Shown here: positions 12,301 to 24,720 of the stretch, piece by piece
Position numbering within the stretch: the stretch's first letter is position 1
Layout of the letters: each line of letters opens with the position of its first letter
NCBI GenBank assembly: GCA_038049695.1
Contig: CP142460.1
Coordinates: 37,110,001 to 37,174,000, forward strand
Length of the DNA stretch: 64,000 nt
Reading direction: 5' to 3'
DNA from: Cinnamomum chago
Lineage: Eukaryota > Streptophyta > Magnoliopsida > Laurales > Lauraceae
The notes under the pieces: model-generated
Database searches by the model: none
Told to the model about the DNA's origin: nothing
What the model saw: the letters and a program-made list of their open reading frames with translations, nothing else
Position numbers and translations under genes: made by a program

Positions 12301-13311
12301 AATGCAGTTGCATTTTTAGTCCTATATGTGGATGACATATTACTCATTGGAAATGATGTTGGGATGTTGTCGTCTGCTAAGGTTTGGTTATCATCTCAAT
12401 TTCAGATGAAGGATTTGGGTGAGGCGAGCTATGTCTTAGGGATCAAGCTTTTGCAAGATCGCAAGAACAAAATGTTAGCCTTATCCCAATCTTCGTATAT
12501 TGAGAAGATATTGGTCAAGTATAACATGCATGACTCCAAGAAGGGCTTGCTACCTTCTAGACATGGAGTACCACTATCTCGGAATCAATGTCCGAAAACA
12601 CCTAAGGAGATAGACAGCATGAGGAGAGTACCATATGCATCAGCTGTTGGAAGCCTCATGTATGCAATGTTGTGTACTAGACCAGATATCTGCTTTGCCG
12701 TTGGCATGGTTAGTAGATATCAATCAAACCCTGGACCTATGCACTGGATAGCTGTTAAGCATATATTCAAGTATCTTCGGAGAACGAAAGATTATATGCT
12801 AACCTACCGAGCAGATGATCTAACGCCACTGGCGTATACAGACTCTGATTTCCAGTCGGATGTAGATGGCAGAAAGTCTACCTCGGGATACGTCTTTACT
12901 CTATCAGGAGGGGCTATATCATGGAGAAGTGTCAAGCAATCTTGTACTGCTGATTCTACCATGGAAGCAGAGTATGTGGCGGCATCGGAAGCTGCGAAGG
13001 AAGCAGTATGGCTCAGAAAATTCCTTTTGGAATTGGGAGTAGTTCCTGCAGTGCAAAAACCGATTGTTATGTACTGCAACAATACTGGCGCAGTAGCTAA
13101 CTGCAAAGAGCCCAGGAATCACAAGAAAGGCAAGTACATTCAGAGAAAGTACCACTTGATCCGGGAATTCGTCCAGGATGGAGAAATAGTGGTAGAGCAG
13201 ATTGCCTCAGCAAATAACTTAGCTGACCCATTTACTAAGACTCTTATTGAGAAAGTGTTTACTTCACATGTTGAGTCTATGGGAGTTAGGTTAGGTCGTA
13301 GTGATCTTTAG
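9388..13311 (+). CDS. Ty1/copia gag-pol polyprotein
   Basis: Single open frame. I start at the ATG at 9388 (1307 aa), since [20 protein letters not shown] Gag sequence begins there; an in-frame ATG at 9298 would add 30 hydrophobic residues unlike Gag. Order (1307-aa numbering): Gag; zinc knuckle C251-C254-H259-C264 ([14 protein letters not shown]); aspartic protease DSGA at 296-299; integrase HHCC H436, H441, C467, C470 and catalytic D497, D560, E593; reverse transcriptase with YVDD at 980-983; RNase H with D1152 and E1195. This protease-integrase-RT-RNase H order defines copia elements. The protein would make virus-like particles, copy the RNA and integrate the cDNA. Oddities: only 32 residues separate D560 and E593 where 35 is usual, and N1231 stands where family members have Asp (YCNN for YCDN). 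Open but possibly not fully active. Confidence 0.95.
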   Translation: MRKDSFNPLMSILRENKLTGPNYVDWKRNLNIVLTAEEYKYVLSEPCPTIDDYSTDDQLEAERKWKKANSMAKCYMLASMSNVLQTQHEQMDTASDIMLSLSEMFADKSRPARQAALRTIMNSRMAEGTPVREHKLKMMDCFNEAEILGAEIDAGSQTDMILETLSESFNQFKLNFNMSKMDMTLSELMKELQAAEAIMKPKGQVHFSQYSSKLNPKGKKFKKKQGKGKGQKKGNAGKKDKGTGEKPKGKCFKCGLKGHWKKDCPKLLGSDKKGTSLSYYIETCHVVDSTDSWIVDSGATNHICNSLQGFQIMKKLEKGEFDLRVGNGAKIWVVAVGDVTLHFPHDRILVLNNVIYVPDIRKNLISVSRLIEFHYSVSFHSGVDISRNGNIICSGRMHDKIFYIYPIAPTLHNVQLESSYFLKRKVSSTNDTYLWHLRLGHINLKRIQRLVEDGLLGSLDLEPLPQCESCLMGKMTKRSFSGKGLRSKEMLELVHTDVCGPMKKLARGVYEYFITFTDDYSRYGYVYLMRRKSEAFDKFKQFKAEAELQLGKHIKALRSDRGGEYLLGEFKEYLTQHGIVSAPGTPQQNGVAERRNRTLLDMVRSMMSHATLPIFFWGYALEAAAYILNLVPSKSVPRTPQEMWTGRKPSLRHIHIWGCLAYVLNDKATKLEPRSEMCYFIGYPKGTRGGIFYHPKEQKVLISTHARYLEDDCMMHQELGCKETLEEILSETPATSVPDPETVDNQDIPFYTPQPRRSGRISRPPDRYLGVSFMTDSEDLVEDPTRYDEAVTDIDADMWQQAMKSELDSLYSNQVWELVDAPEGIKPIGCKWIYKRKRGVDGNVETFKARLVAKGYTQKEGIDYEETFSPVAMLKSIRILLAIACHYDYEIWQMDVKTAFLNGSLDECIYMMQPEGFIAGGQENMVCKLKKSIYGLKQASRAWNIKFYQAVKSFGFDQNIDEPCVYKKGSGNAVAFLVLYVDDILLIGNDVGMLSSAKVWLSSQFQMKDLGEASYVLGIKLLQDRKNKMLALSQSSYIEKILVKYNMHDSKKGLLPSRHGVPLSRNQCPKTPKEIDSMRRVPYASAVGSLMYAMLCTRPDICFAVGMVSRYQSNPGPMHWIAVKHIFKYLRRTKDYMLTYRADDLTPLAYTDSDFQSDVDGRKSTSGYVFTLSGGAISWRSVKQSCTADSTMEAEYVAASEAAKEAVWLRKFLLELGVVPAVQKPIVMYCNNTGAVANCKEPRNHKKGKYIQRKYHLIREFVQDGEIVVEQIASANNLADPFTKTLIEKVFTSHVESMGVRLGRSDL

Positions 13312-13313
13312 TG

Positions 13314-13328
13314 CAAGTGGGAGATTAT
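13314..13328 (+). promoter_or_regulatory. Polypurine tract
   Basis: CAAGTGGGAGATTAT lies between the pol stop codon and the TG that opens the 3' LTR, the place where plus-strand DNA synthesis is primed in copia elements. Confidence 0.85.
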
Positions 13329-15337
13329 TGGGATTGGTGTATGCCCTAAAGCCCACTGACTGCACTCACATCTCTGTTACTGGATATTTATTGGTTATTT
13401 AATAGAATGACATCTTTCTCTTATTACTTGTGTATATGTATGGTTGTGTAAGGCCCATTGTTTTCTAGTAATGACTTGGGTGTGTAGTGGCTACACACAG
13501 TAAGGTCTGAGTCATGGACACTTGAAACAATAAACTTGTTCATAACTGAGAGATGGAGTTGGGCACTTCATCTTGGTATAAGTTATAATGAGATACTCTC
13601 CTGTATTCAGGGTGACCTACCTTAGTCACGGAGGTCTTTCCGGATTTATCTCATTAGTGCATGTGTCGTGCATTGATCAGGACCACTTGTAGGTGTGATC
13701 TCTAAAATAGTACTATCACAGAGAGAGATCAAGTCACCTCTTGCTACTGAGTGACCAGTGCTCTTAATCTTGAGCATTTGTGGATGAACTGACGAAGTCA
13801 AGTTCTTGTGCTTTAATTCACTATGGGTGAGATCCTGTTCATGGGTCAACAGCTCTGTGTTTTGGGTGCTCGGGCTTGATTAGTTGGGTCGTGCAAATGC
13901 AATATGGAATCTATGCCATCGTGTGATGGAATGATCGTCCCCTTAGAATTATCTGATTAATCATCAGAATCTAAGATCTTAGTATATGGATGTTCCATAT
14001 GGATATTGAACTTGTGGGTCGCTCCCTGGATCAAGAGAATGATATTCGGATGATGATTAAGTCTAGGGTATGAAGTTCTAAGGATCAGATGTAATCAAGA
14101 AGGTAGATAGTACATCGGTTAACCTACTTGATTATGGATGTTACATAGAGGGGCATTGTGGTCATTGTACTTGGTAGGTCAAAGACAATCGTCGGTTTAT
14201 GATGAGCTTAATTTGCATTTAATATTTGTCCCTGGAGTGCAACCATAACTCTCTAGTGGAATGAGTTAAGGTTAAAATGATCCTAGTGTTGCTATGGGGT
14301 TAGCATGGACATTTTGGTCATTTTGGAAGCCAAGGGCAAATATGACTTTTGGTCCCTTCTCTAGCCACTTTCCTAGATTGGCAAGGTTTCCTAAATTGTT
14401 TAAATGTGTGGAGAAATAATTTTGAGTGTAAATTCAAATAGGCCCATGATGGCATACATGAATTACAACTCTAGATAAATTATTTGGTACATGGGCCATA
14501 GTAAGTGTGGGCTAGTCAAAGTGGTCCCTGGTTTGTGGGTCCCAAGTTTGTGTAGGTCCCATTACTTCGAAGGAGTTCTCTTTGTGCAAGTTTTCCTAAA
14601 GTTTAGTAGCTTTCTAATTCTATTTAGAAACTAAACAGAAAAAGGAAGAGGGCTGGACGTCCACATGGAGTTGGTTTCTTTTTTAGAAAGTCTTTCTTGG
14701 TTTCCTAGTTCTTTAAGGAAACATCTTCTAAAAGGGTTTCAGCTCTATATATAGCTGATAGCTTCTCCTTGGGCGTGAATGAACATTAAGAAGGAGAGGA
14801 GAGAAAACTAGCTTGGTGCGTGGGAGATTTTTTTTAGAGAGGAGACCAGCCACTCCTTTCCCTTTTGGACGTCCATTGCATGAAGAAACCCCCTTGCTGA
14901 TTGCTCTTTTTCTTCTTGAAGAAAGAGACTTTCAGATCTGATCTTCTCTCATTAGATCAAGAGAAAAACAAGAAGAAGGAAGCCTATTGTGTTCCCACCA
15001 ACACTAACCAATCAGATTTGGAGAAAGAGGAATAGAGAAGAAGACTAGAAGGAAACTATTGCAAGAAATTCCAGCAAGGTGTGCAGGAATTTAAAGGCAG
15101 TAGATCTGATCTTCAAGTTCAGATCTTGGAGTTTATTCAGCCCAAGAACATCAGGTATGTCTTCTCCATTGTATCTAATTTGATTACACACAAGTTGGTC
15201 TTGTTTTCATGGTGTTTCTAGTGCAATTTTGATGGCTGATTTACTTTCTAAATATGATCCTAGTAAAAAGTTTTAAATTGCAGCCATAGAACTCTTTGTT
15301 TCATTAAGAGTTCAGATCTGAATAGCACTTCCTTTCA
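13329..15337 (+). mobile_element. Copia 3' LTR, subtype B, complete
   Basis: 2009 bp, opening TGGGATTGGTGTATGCCC and closing ...CTTCCTTTCA. TATA-like box at 14744-14752. The first 1.1 kb is very like the solo LTR 19349-21338; from roughly 14450 on the two part, so subtypes A and B share the upstream half but have different promoter, R and U5 parts. The 5' LTR remnant of the same element is subtype A, so the two ends do not match. Confidence 0.9.
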
Positions 15338-15356
15338 GTGGTATCAAAGCCACACC
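15338..15356 (+). promoter_or_regulatory. Second primer-binding-site copy after the 3' LTR
   Basis: GTGGTATCAAAGCCACACC follows the 3' LTR and is then cut off by satellite DNA. A primer site normally follows only a 5' LTR, so this LTR once also stood at the 5' side of an internal region. Confidence 0.88.
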
Positions 15357-18300
15357 AAATCAGGTTACCAAACCACAATGGAAAAACAAGATGCCAAAGG
15401 TTGCCACCCTTTTAAAACATGCTATTCTCAAAGGGGGTCCGGGGGTGTCCCCCGGCGGGGGTCGGTCAACTCGCTGGGACCGCTGCCCCCGGGCCAAAAA
15501 ATTGGGATCAAAGAATTAAGTGATCCTGTGTTCCCGGTCGACCGCCCAGAGGGCTCGGTCGACCGACCCTATAGGTACCCGGTCGACCGAGCACGGAGCC
15601 AGGTCGACCGGCATGACGAAGGCAGAAAATTGGGATTTTTCAATTCGAGTCCAAACACCACCAAAACACTTTTGAAGGCTCTCAATGACATCCTATCATC
15701 CTTCCATCATCATTAAACCCTTTTGTCACTTTCCAAACATAGATTCACTAATAAACAAAGCAAATTCATAAAAAAATGATCCGTACATAGCCCTCGCTCT
15801 ATCCTCTTCGCATCTCATGCAAAGATTAGAACAAGTTTAGTGATCTAACATGATTAGAGATGAGGTATGACTCTGATACCAATTGTTGAAAATAGGTGGG
15901 CCTGGTTGATAGGTTTCTTAAAACTTTTGACCCACTTGACTCAGGGATCAAGTATTCAGAAGGCTATAAAACCCAATCCACGATGCAAGTCCTCAATCTC
16001 AGCCAACATGATCAGTAAATAATCCTATCTAGAAGATAGAACAGCAGCCAACAAGCATCCATAAAAATTTACAACATGCACGGAATAGATTATACCTTAA
16101 GGCCCCTGCCCGGTTAGTATCTCATTCAACAAAGCATCTCACAAAATCAGGTTACCAAACCACAATGGAAAAACAAGATGCCAAAGGTTGCCACCCTTTC
16201 AAAACATGCACTTCGCAAAGGGGGTCCGGGGGTGTCCCCCGGCGGGTGTCGGTCAACTCGCTGGAGCCGCTGCCCACGGGCCAAAAAATTCGGATCAAAG
16301 AATAAAGTGATCCTGTGTTCCCAGTCGACCGACCCTACAGGTATCCGGTCGACCGAGCACGGGGGGCCAGGTCGACCTGCATGACGAAGACAGAAAATTG
16401 GGTTTTTTCAATTCGAGTCCAAACACCTCCAAAACACTTTTGAAGGCTCTCAATGGCATCCTATCATCCTTCCATCATCATTAAACCCTTTTGTGACTTT
16501 CCAAGCATAGATTCACTAATAAACAAAGCAAATTCATAAAAAAATGATCCGTACATAGCTCTTGCTCTATCCTCTTCGCATCTCATGCAAAGATTAGAAC
16601 AAGTTTATTGATCTAACATGATTAGAGATGAGGTATGACTCTGATACCAATTGTTGAAAATAGGTGGGCCTGGTTAATAGGTTTCTTAAAACTTTTGACC
16701 CACTTGACTCAGGGATCAAGTATTCAGAAGGCTATAAAACCCAATCCAAGATGCATGTCCTCAATCTCAGCCAACATGATCAGTAAATAATCCTATCTAG
16801 AAGATAGAACAGCAGCCAACAAGCATCCATAAAAATCTACAACATGCACGGAATAGATTATACCTTAAGGCCCCTGCCCGGTTAGTATCTCATTCAACAA
16901 AGCATCTCACAAAATCAAGTTACCAAACCACAATGGAAAAACAAGATGCCAAAGGTTGCCACCCTTTTAAAACATGCACTTCGCAAAGGGGGTCCGGAGG
17001 TGTCCCCCGGCGGGTGTCGGTCAACTCGCTGGGGCCGCTGCCCACGGGCCAAAAAATTCGGATCAAAGAATAAAGTGATCCTGTGTTCCCGGTCGACCGA
17101 CCCTACAGGTACCCGGTCGACCGAGCACGGGGCCAGGTCGACCTGCATGACGAAGGCAGAAAATTGGGTTTTTTCAATTCGAGTCCAAACACCTCCAAAA
17201 CACTTTTGAATGATCTCAATGGCATCCTATCATCCTTCCATAATCATTAAATCCTTTTGTGATTTTCCAAACATAGATTCACTAATAAACAAAGTAAATT
17301 CATAAAAAAATGATTCGTACATAGCCCTTGCTCTATCCTCTTCGCATCTCATGCAAAGATTAGAACAAGTTTATTGATCTAACATGATTAGAGATGAGGT
17401 ATGACTCTAATACCAATTGTTGAAAATAGGTGGGCCTGGTTGATAGGTTTCTTACAACTTTTGACCCACTTGACTCAGGGATCAAGTATTTAGAAGGCTA
17501 TAAAACCCAATCCAAGATGCATGTCCTTAATCTCAGCCAACATGATCAGTAAATAATCCTATCTAGAAGATAGAACAGCAGCCAACAAGCATCCATAAAA
17601 ATCTACATCATGCACAGAATAGATTATACCTTAAGGCCCCTGCCCGGTTAGTATCTCATTCAACAAAGCATCTCACAAAATCAGGTTACCAAACCACAAT
17701 GAAAAAACAAGATGCCAAAGGTTGCCACCCTTTTAAAACATGCACTTCGCAAAGGGGGTCCGGGGGTGTCCCCCGGCGGGTGTCGGTCACCTCGCTGGGG
17801 CCGCTGCCCACGGGCCAAAAAATTCGAATCAAAGAATAAAGTGATCCTGTCTTCCCGGTCGACCGCCCAGAGGGCTCGGTCGACCGAGCACGGGGCCAGG
17901 TCGACCTGCATGACGAAGGCAGAAAATTGGGTTTTTTCAATTGGAGTCCAAACACCTCCAAAACACTTTTGAAGGCTCTCAATGGCATCCTATCATCCTT
18001 CCATCATCATTAAATCCTTTTGTGATTTTCCAAACATAGATTCACTAATAAACAATGTAAATTCATAAAAAAATGATCCGTACATAGCCCTTGCTCTATC
18101 CTCTTCGCATCTCATGCAAAGATTAGAACAAGTTTACTGATCTAACATGATTAGAGATGAGGTATGACTCTGATACCAATTGTTGAAAGTAGGAGGGCCT
18201 GGTTGATTGGTTTCTTAAAACTTTTGACCCACTTGACATAGGGATCAAGTATTCAGAAGGCTATAAAACCCAATCCAAGATGCATGTCCTCAACCTCAGC

Positions 18301-19348
18301 CATCATGATCAGTAAATAAACCTATCTAGAAGATAGAACAGCAGCCAACAAGCATCCATAAAAATCTACAACATGCACGGAAGTAGATTAGACCTTAAGG
18401 CCCCTGCCCGGTTAGTATCTCATTCAACAAAGCATCTCACAAAATCAGGTTACCAAACCACACTGGAAAAACAAGATGCCAAAGGTTGCCACCCTTTTAA
18501 AACATGCACTTCGCAAAGGGGGTCCGGGGGTGTCCCCCGGCGGGGGTCGGTCAGCTCGTTGGGGCCGCTGCCCCCGGTCTAAAAAATTCGGATCAAAGAA
18601 TAAAGTGATCCTATGTTCCCGGTCGACCGCCCAGAGGGCTCGGTCGACCGACCCTACAGGAACCCGGTCGACCGAGCACGGGGCCAGGTCGGCCTGCATG
18701 ACGAAGGCAGAAAATTTGGTTTTTTCAATTCGAGTCCAAACACCTCAAAAACACTTTTGAAGGCTCTCAATGGCATCCTATCATCCTTCCATCATCATTA
18801 AACCCTTTTGTGACTTTCCAAACATAGATTCACTAATAAACAAAGCAAATTCATAAAAAAAATGATCCGTACATAGCCCTTGCTCTATCCTCATCGCATC
18901 TCATGCAAGGATTAGAACAAGTTTACTGATCTAACATGATTAGAGATGAGGTATGACTCTAATACCAATTGTTGAAAATAGGTGGGCCTGGTGGATAGGT
19001 TTCTTAAAACTTTTGACCCACTTGACTCAGGGATCAAGTGTTCAGAAGGCTATAAAACCCAATCCAAGATGCTTGTCCTCAATCTCAGCCATCATGATCA
19101 GTAAATAAACCTATCTAGAGGATAGAACAACACCCAACAAGCATCCATAAAAATCTACAACATGCACGGAAGTAGATTATACCTTAGGGCCCCTGCCCGG
19201 TTAGTATCTCATTCAACAAAGCATCTCACAAAATCAGGTTACCAAACCACAATGGAAAAACAAGATGCCAAAGGTTGCCACCCTTTTAAAACATGCACTT
19301 CACAAAGGGGGTCCGGGGGTGTCCCCCGGCGGGGGTCGGTCAACTCGC
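15357..19348. repeat. 787-bp tandem array, segment 2 (rest of unit 6 to start of unit 11)
   Basis: Unit starts at 16113, 16881, 17647, 18411 and 19200 (spacings 768, 766, 764, 789). Units 7 and 8 lack the 21 bp between two GGTCGACCG copies; unit 9 lacks a different 24 bp between two copies. Units 4-9 share GGAATAGATT where the others have GGAAGTAGATT, so neighbours resemble each other, as expected from local homogenisation. The segment ends at a solo LTR. Confidence 0.93.
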
Positions 19349-21338
19349 TGGGATTGGTGTATGCCCTAAAGCCCACTGACTGCACTCACATCTCTGTTAC
19401 TGGATATTTATTGGTTATTTAATTGAATGACATCTTTCTCTTATTACTTGTGTATATGTATGGTTGTGTAAGGCCCATTGTTTTCTAGTAATGACTTGGG
19501 TGTGTAGTGGCTACACACAGTAAGGTATGAGTCATGGACAGTTGAAACAATAAACTTGGTCATAACTGAGAGATGGAGTTGGGCACTTCATCTTGGTATA
19601 AGTTATAATGAGATACTCTCCTGTATTCAGGGTGACTTACCTAAGTCACGGGAGGCTTTTCCGGATTTATCTCATTAGTGCATGTGTCATGCATTGAACA
19701 GGACCACTTGTAGGTGTGATCTCTAAGATAGTACTATCACAGAGAGAGATCAATTCACTTCTTGCTAGTGAGTGACCAGTGCTCTTAATCTTGAGCATTT
19801 GTGGATGAACTGACGAAGTCAAGTTCTTGTGCTTTAATTCACTATGGGTGAGATCCTGTTCATGGGTCAACAGCTCTGTGTTTTGGGTGCTCGGGCTTGA
19901 TTAGTTGGGACGTGAAAATGCAATATGGAATCTATGCCATCATGTGATGGAATGATCGTCCCCTTAGAATTATCCGATTAGTCATCAGAATCTAAGATCT
20001 TAGTATATGGATATTCCATATGGATATTGAACTTGTGGGTCGCTCCCTGGATCAAGAGAATGATATTCGGATGATGATTAAGTCTAGGGTATGAAGTTCT
20101 AAGGATCAGATGTAATCAAGAAGGTAGATAGTACATCGGTTAACCTACTTGATTATGGATGTTACATAGAGGGGCATTGTGGTCATTGTACTTGGTAGGT
20201 CAAAGACAATCGTCAGTTTATGATGAGCTTAATTTGCAATTTAATATTTGTCCCTGGAGTGCAACCATAACTCTTTAGTGGAATGAGTTAGGGTTAAAAT
20301 GATCTTAATGTTGCTATGGGGTTAGCATGGACATTTTGGTCATTTTGGGAGCCAAGGGCAAATATGTCTTCTGGTCCCTCTCCTAGCCACTTTCCTATAT
20401 TGGCATGGTTTCCTAATTTAATTAAATGGTATGAGGTTGAATTAATTTTGTGGAAGAATGATTTTGAGTTTAAATTCAAATAGGCTTTTGATGGCATACA
20501 TGAATTTAACTCTAGCTAAATTATTAACTAGTGGGCCATGGTGTGTTTATCTATCTTGTGGGCCAGCCATGTGGGGAGCCCCTTGTGTGAGGTTTCCAAG
20601 TTTAACTAGGTATCTTTACTTGGAAGGAAGAACTCCTCTTTGGGTAAGAATTCCTATAATTAAAGATTACTAAATTTTAGTATCTTTAATTAGAAAGTGT
20701 TGCACAACTAAGGTGGCTGGTTGCTTATTTTATGGGATGATGATTCCTATTAGAAAGAGAACTCTTAAAGGAATCTAATCTTTATAAATATAAGAGAGAC
20801 TACCTTGGGCGTGAGATACATGAAACAAGTGCTGGAATAAAAACCCTAGGGCGTGAAACATAGAGAAGCTCCATTGGCCGCCCAAGACAACAAAGAGATT
20901 TACACGCCCAGCCCATTGCTGCCTTCTTCTTCTTCATTGGAGAGAGAGATCAGGTCCTGGGCTTTTTCCACAAATTATAGATTCAGAAAACCCTTCTTGG
21001 AATCCATATTTTGATCCCACGACCAACACCAATCAGATTGGGTTGTGGAATAGAAGAGAAGATCAAAAGGAAAGTTGCTGCAGTAAATTCCTGCAACATA
21101 TATAGCTGATTGCAGGCGTGTGATCAGCAGTTTGCAAGTTCAGTTTCAGAGACTTGAAGCATTCATATCATCAAGGTATTAGTCCTCTATCATCTCCTTG
21201 CATTATACACATGTTCATCATGATTTCATGGAGTTTTTATGCATGTTTCATGGCTGCCAAATCAGATCTGTTTTAGATTTTAAAAACAGCAATCAGCCAT
21301 TGAAGTCCAAGTTCAGATCTGTATAGCATGAACTTTCA
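19349..21338 (+). mobile_element. Solo copia LTR, subtype A
   Basis: 1990 bp from TGGGATTGGTGTATGCCC to ...GCATGAACTTTCA with no internal region. TATA-like box TTTATAAATA at 20781-20790, followed by TGGGCGTG motifs. It is the full-length form of the 5' LTR remnant at 6683-7471. Flanks are CTCGC on the left and CCTTA on the right, so there is no target duplication, and about 91 bp of the satellite unit is missing between the flanks. Confidence 0.9.
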
Positions 21339-23500
21339 CCTTACAGGTACCCGGTCGACCGAGCACGGGGCCAGGCCGACCTGCATGACGAAGGCAGAAA
21401 ATTGGGTTTTTTCAATTCGAGTCCAAACACCTCCAAAACACTTTTGAAGGCACTCAATGGCATCCTATCATCCTTCCATCATCATTAAACCCTTTTGTGA
21501 CTTTTGAAACATAAATTCACTAATAAACAAAGCAAATTCATAAAAAAATGAACCGTACATAGCCCTTGCTCTATCCTCTTCGCATCTCATGCAAAGATTA
21601 GAACAAGTTTACTGATCTAACATGATTAGAGATGAGGTATGACTCTGATACCAATTGTTGAAACTAGGTGGGCCTCGTGGATAGGTTTCTTAAAACTTTT
21701 GACCCACTTGACTCAGGGATCAAGTATTCAGAAGGCTATAAAACCCAATACAAGATGCATGTCCTCAATCTCAGCCATCATGATCAGTAAATAAACCTAT
21801 CTAGAAGATAGAACAGTAGCTAACAAGCATCCATAAAAATCTACAACATGCACGGAAGTAGATTATCCCTTAAGGCCCCAGCCCGGTTAGTATCTCATTC
21901 AACAAAGCATCTCACAAAATCAGGTTACCAAACCACAATGGAAAAACAAGATGCCAAAGGTTGCCGCCCTTTTAAAACATGCACTTCGCAAAGGGGGTCC
22001 AGGGGTGTCCCCCGGCGGGGGTCGGTCAACTCGCTGGGGCCGCTGCCCCCGGGCCAAAAAATTCGGATCAAAGAATAAAGTGATCCTGTGTTCCCGGTCG
22101 ACCGCACAGAGGGCTCAGTCGACCGACCCTACAGGTACCTGGTCGACCGAGCACAGGGCCAGGTCGACCTGCATGACGAAGGCAGAAAATTGGGTTTTTT
22201 CAATTCGAGTCCAAACACCTCCAAAACACTTTTGAAGGATCTCAATGGCATCCTATCATCCTTCCTTCATCATTAAACCCTTTTGTGACTTTCGAAGCAT
22301 AGATTCACTAATAAACAAAGCAAATTGATAAAAAAATGATCCGTACATAGCCCTTGCTCCATCCTCTTCGCATCTCATGCAAAGATTAGAACAAGTTTAC
22401 TGATCTAACATGATTAGAGATGAGGTATGACTCTAATATCAATTGTTGAAAATAGGTGGGCCTGGTGGATAGGTTTCCTAAAACTTTTGACCCACTTGAC
22501 TCAGGGATCAAGTATTCAGAAGGCTATAAAACCCAATCCAAGATGCATGTCCTCAATCTCAGCCATCATGATCAGTAAATAAACCTATCTAGAAGATAGA
22601 ACAGTAGCCAACAAGCATCCATCAAAATCTAGCACATGCACGGAAGTAGATTATACCTTAAGGCCCCTGCCCGGTTAGTATCTCATTCACCAAAGCATCT
22701 CACAAAAACAGGTTACCAAACCACAATGGAAAAACAAGATGCCAAAGGTTGCCACCCTTTTAAAACATGCACTTCGCAAAGGGGGTCCAGGGGTGTCCCC
22801 CGGCGGGGGTCGGTCAACTCGCTGGGGCCGCTGCCCCCCGGCCAAAAAATTCGGATCAAAGAATAAAGTGATCCTGTGTTCCCGGTCGACCGCCCAGAGG
22901 GCTCGGTCGACCAACCCTACAGGTACCTGGTCGACCGAGCACGGGGCCAGGTCGACCTGCATGACGAAGGCAGAAAATTGGGTTTTTTCAATTCGAGTCC
23001 AAACACCTCGAAAACACTTTTGAAGGATCTCAATGGCATCCTATCATCCTTCCATCATCATTAAACCCTTTTGTGACTTTCCAAACATAGATTCACTAAT
23101 AAACAAAGCAAATTAAAAAAAAAAATGATCCGTAAATAGCCTTTGCTCTATCCACTTCGCATCTCATGCAAAGATTAGAACAAGTTTACTGATCTAACAT
23201 GATTAGAGATGTGGTATGACTCTGATACCAATTGTTGAAAATAGGTGGGCCTGGTGGATAGGTTTCTTAAAACTTTTGACCCACTAGACTCGGGGATCAA
23301 GTATTCAGAAGGCTATAAAACCCAATCCAAGATGCATGTCCTCAATCTCAGCCATCATGATCAGTAAATAAACCTATCTAGAAGATAGAACAGCAACCAA
23401 GAAGCATCCATAAAAATCTACAACATGCACGGAAGTAGATTATACCTTAAGGCCCCTGCCCGGTTAGTATCTCATTGAACAAAGCATCTCACAATATCAG
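21339..23500. repeat. 787-bp tandem array, segment 3 (rest of unit 11 to start of unit 14)
   Basis: Unit starts at 21886, 22674 and 23463 (788 and 789 bp). Full palindrome clusters are present in units 12 and 13. Unit 14 is split by the 4-kb solo LTR. Confidence 0.92.
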
Positions 23501-24129
23501 TGTCACGCCCCCGAACCGAAACCTCGGGGGCGGGAAATGGGATTAAGCATAAATGTATTTTACTCCTCCCAGGATCCGCGTGTGTGAAGACAACACATTC
23601 TGAATATTTTGCGGAAGCATTTGTGGCGTTGCGACCCGAAGTCCGTGGCCATCGGATTCCGCGTCGCACTCAACCTTTAGCACTAAGCTATTATATCCAG
23701 AATCATATCATACTGGAGTAAACCATCACCATAAATTACAGAGCTGACAGTAACAGGATATTACATTCCCCAAATATGTTCAAGTTACAATTATCAATGT
23801 ACATTAATTAAGAATCCCAAGAAAAGGCCAATAAAAGCCATACAACAAAAGCTATAACTACTACCCAAGTGTGACGTAGCTCTGATGTCGAGCTCAATGT
23901 CTACATGACATAGCCGACAAACCAACCTGCAAGGCATGGCTCCACAGCCAACAAAAATACTCAACTCGGGGCGAAGAAATCTGAACCTGAGTACCAAAAG
24001 TAGTGGGTCAGACACGACGGTCTGGCAGGTGGATGAAAAGATAACAAATATACTGAAGAATAAAACATAAGATAAATCATGATACTCGATCAAATGCTGC
24101 ATATAATTAAACGGGTGCAAAGTCGGGAA

Positions 24130-24720
24130 TCTCGGGGAAAACCTGTATTCATTCCAAGCATGGGTAAAACATGACTATCTAATAAAACATGTGTTCATTT
24201 GAAACTTAAGTAAAAACATAAGTATACAACAAACCAGGCATTCATAGCAGTCTAGCAAAACCAAAGTCCATTTGAAACATATGTGAAAATACGGATATTT
24301 AACAAACCGGGTGTTCGTTTAAAACAGGTGTAACCAAAGAAATCTGAGAAGACTAATGTTCATTTAAAGCATATCTCACAGCAGGGATATTTAACAAATC
24401 GGATATTCATTTGAAACCGGTATAAACATAGTGATCTGGCAAAACAAGTGTCATTTGAAACATATTTCAAAGCATGGGTATTTAACGATTCGGGTATTCG
24501 TTTAACAACAGGTATAAACATAGATATCTGACAAACCAAATGTCCTTTAAAACAAGGCACGGATATTTAACAATTCGGGTATTCCTTTAAAACACGTGTA
24601 ATCATGTAAATCTAGCAAAATCATTGATCGTATGGAATATATGTAAAAGCATGGTTATTCACCCAACCGGCATTCATTTAAAACATGTGCGGGTACAAAG
24701 GACAGAAAACAATATAATAA
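24130..24720 (-). repeat. Degenerate minisatellite inside the 4-kb LTR
   Basis: Alternating motifs of the kind GGATATTTAACAAACCGGG and CATTTGAAACATATGT recur every 50-60 bp in about ten imperfect half-units. The same tract is at about 49370-50080 in the second copy and is absent from the third copy (37762-40728). Confidence 0.75.

Larger units (their letters stand above)
4676..15356 (+). mobile_element. Composite Ty1/copia element inserted in the satellite array
   Basis: Seen, left to right: an LTR in reverse orientation (4676-6682), the last 789 bp of a different LTR subtype (6683-7471), a tRNA-iMet primer site, a 1.9-kb leader, one open gag-pol frame, a polypurine tract, a complete plus-oriented LTR (13329-15337) and a second primer-site copy (15338-15356). 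The satellite stretch just left of it (4632-4675) recurs immediately to its right (15357-15400), a 44-bp overlap rather than the 5-bp duplication a copia integration leaves. The two LTRs of one normal element would be identical and in the same direction. This one is therefore a rearranged product of at least two related elements; that last step is inference. Confidence 0.88.
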
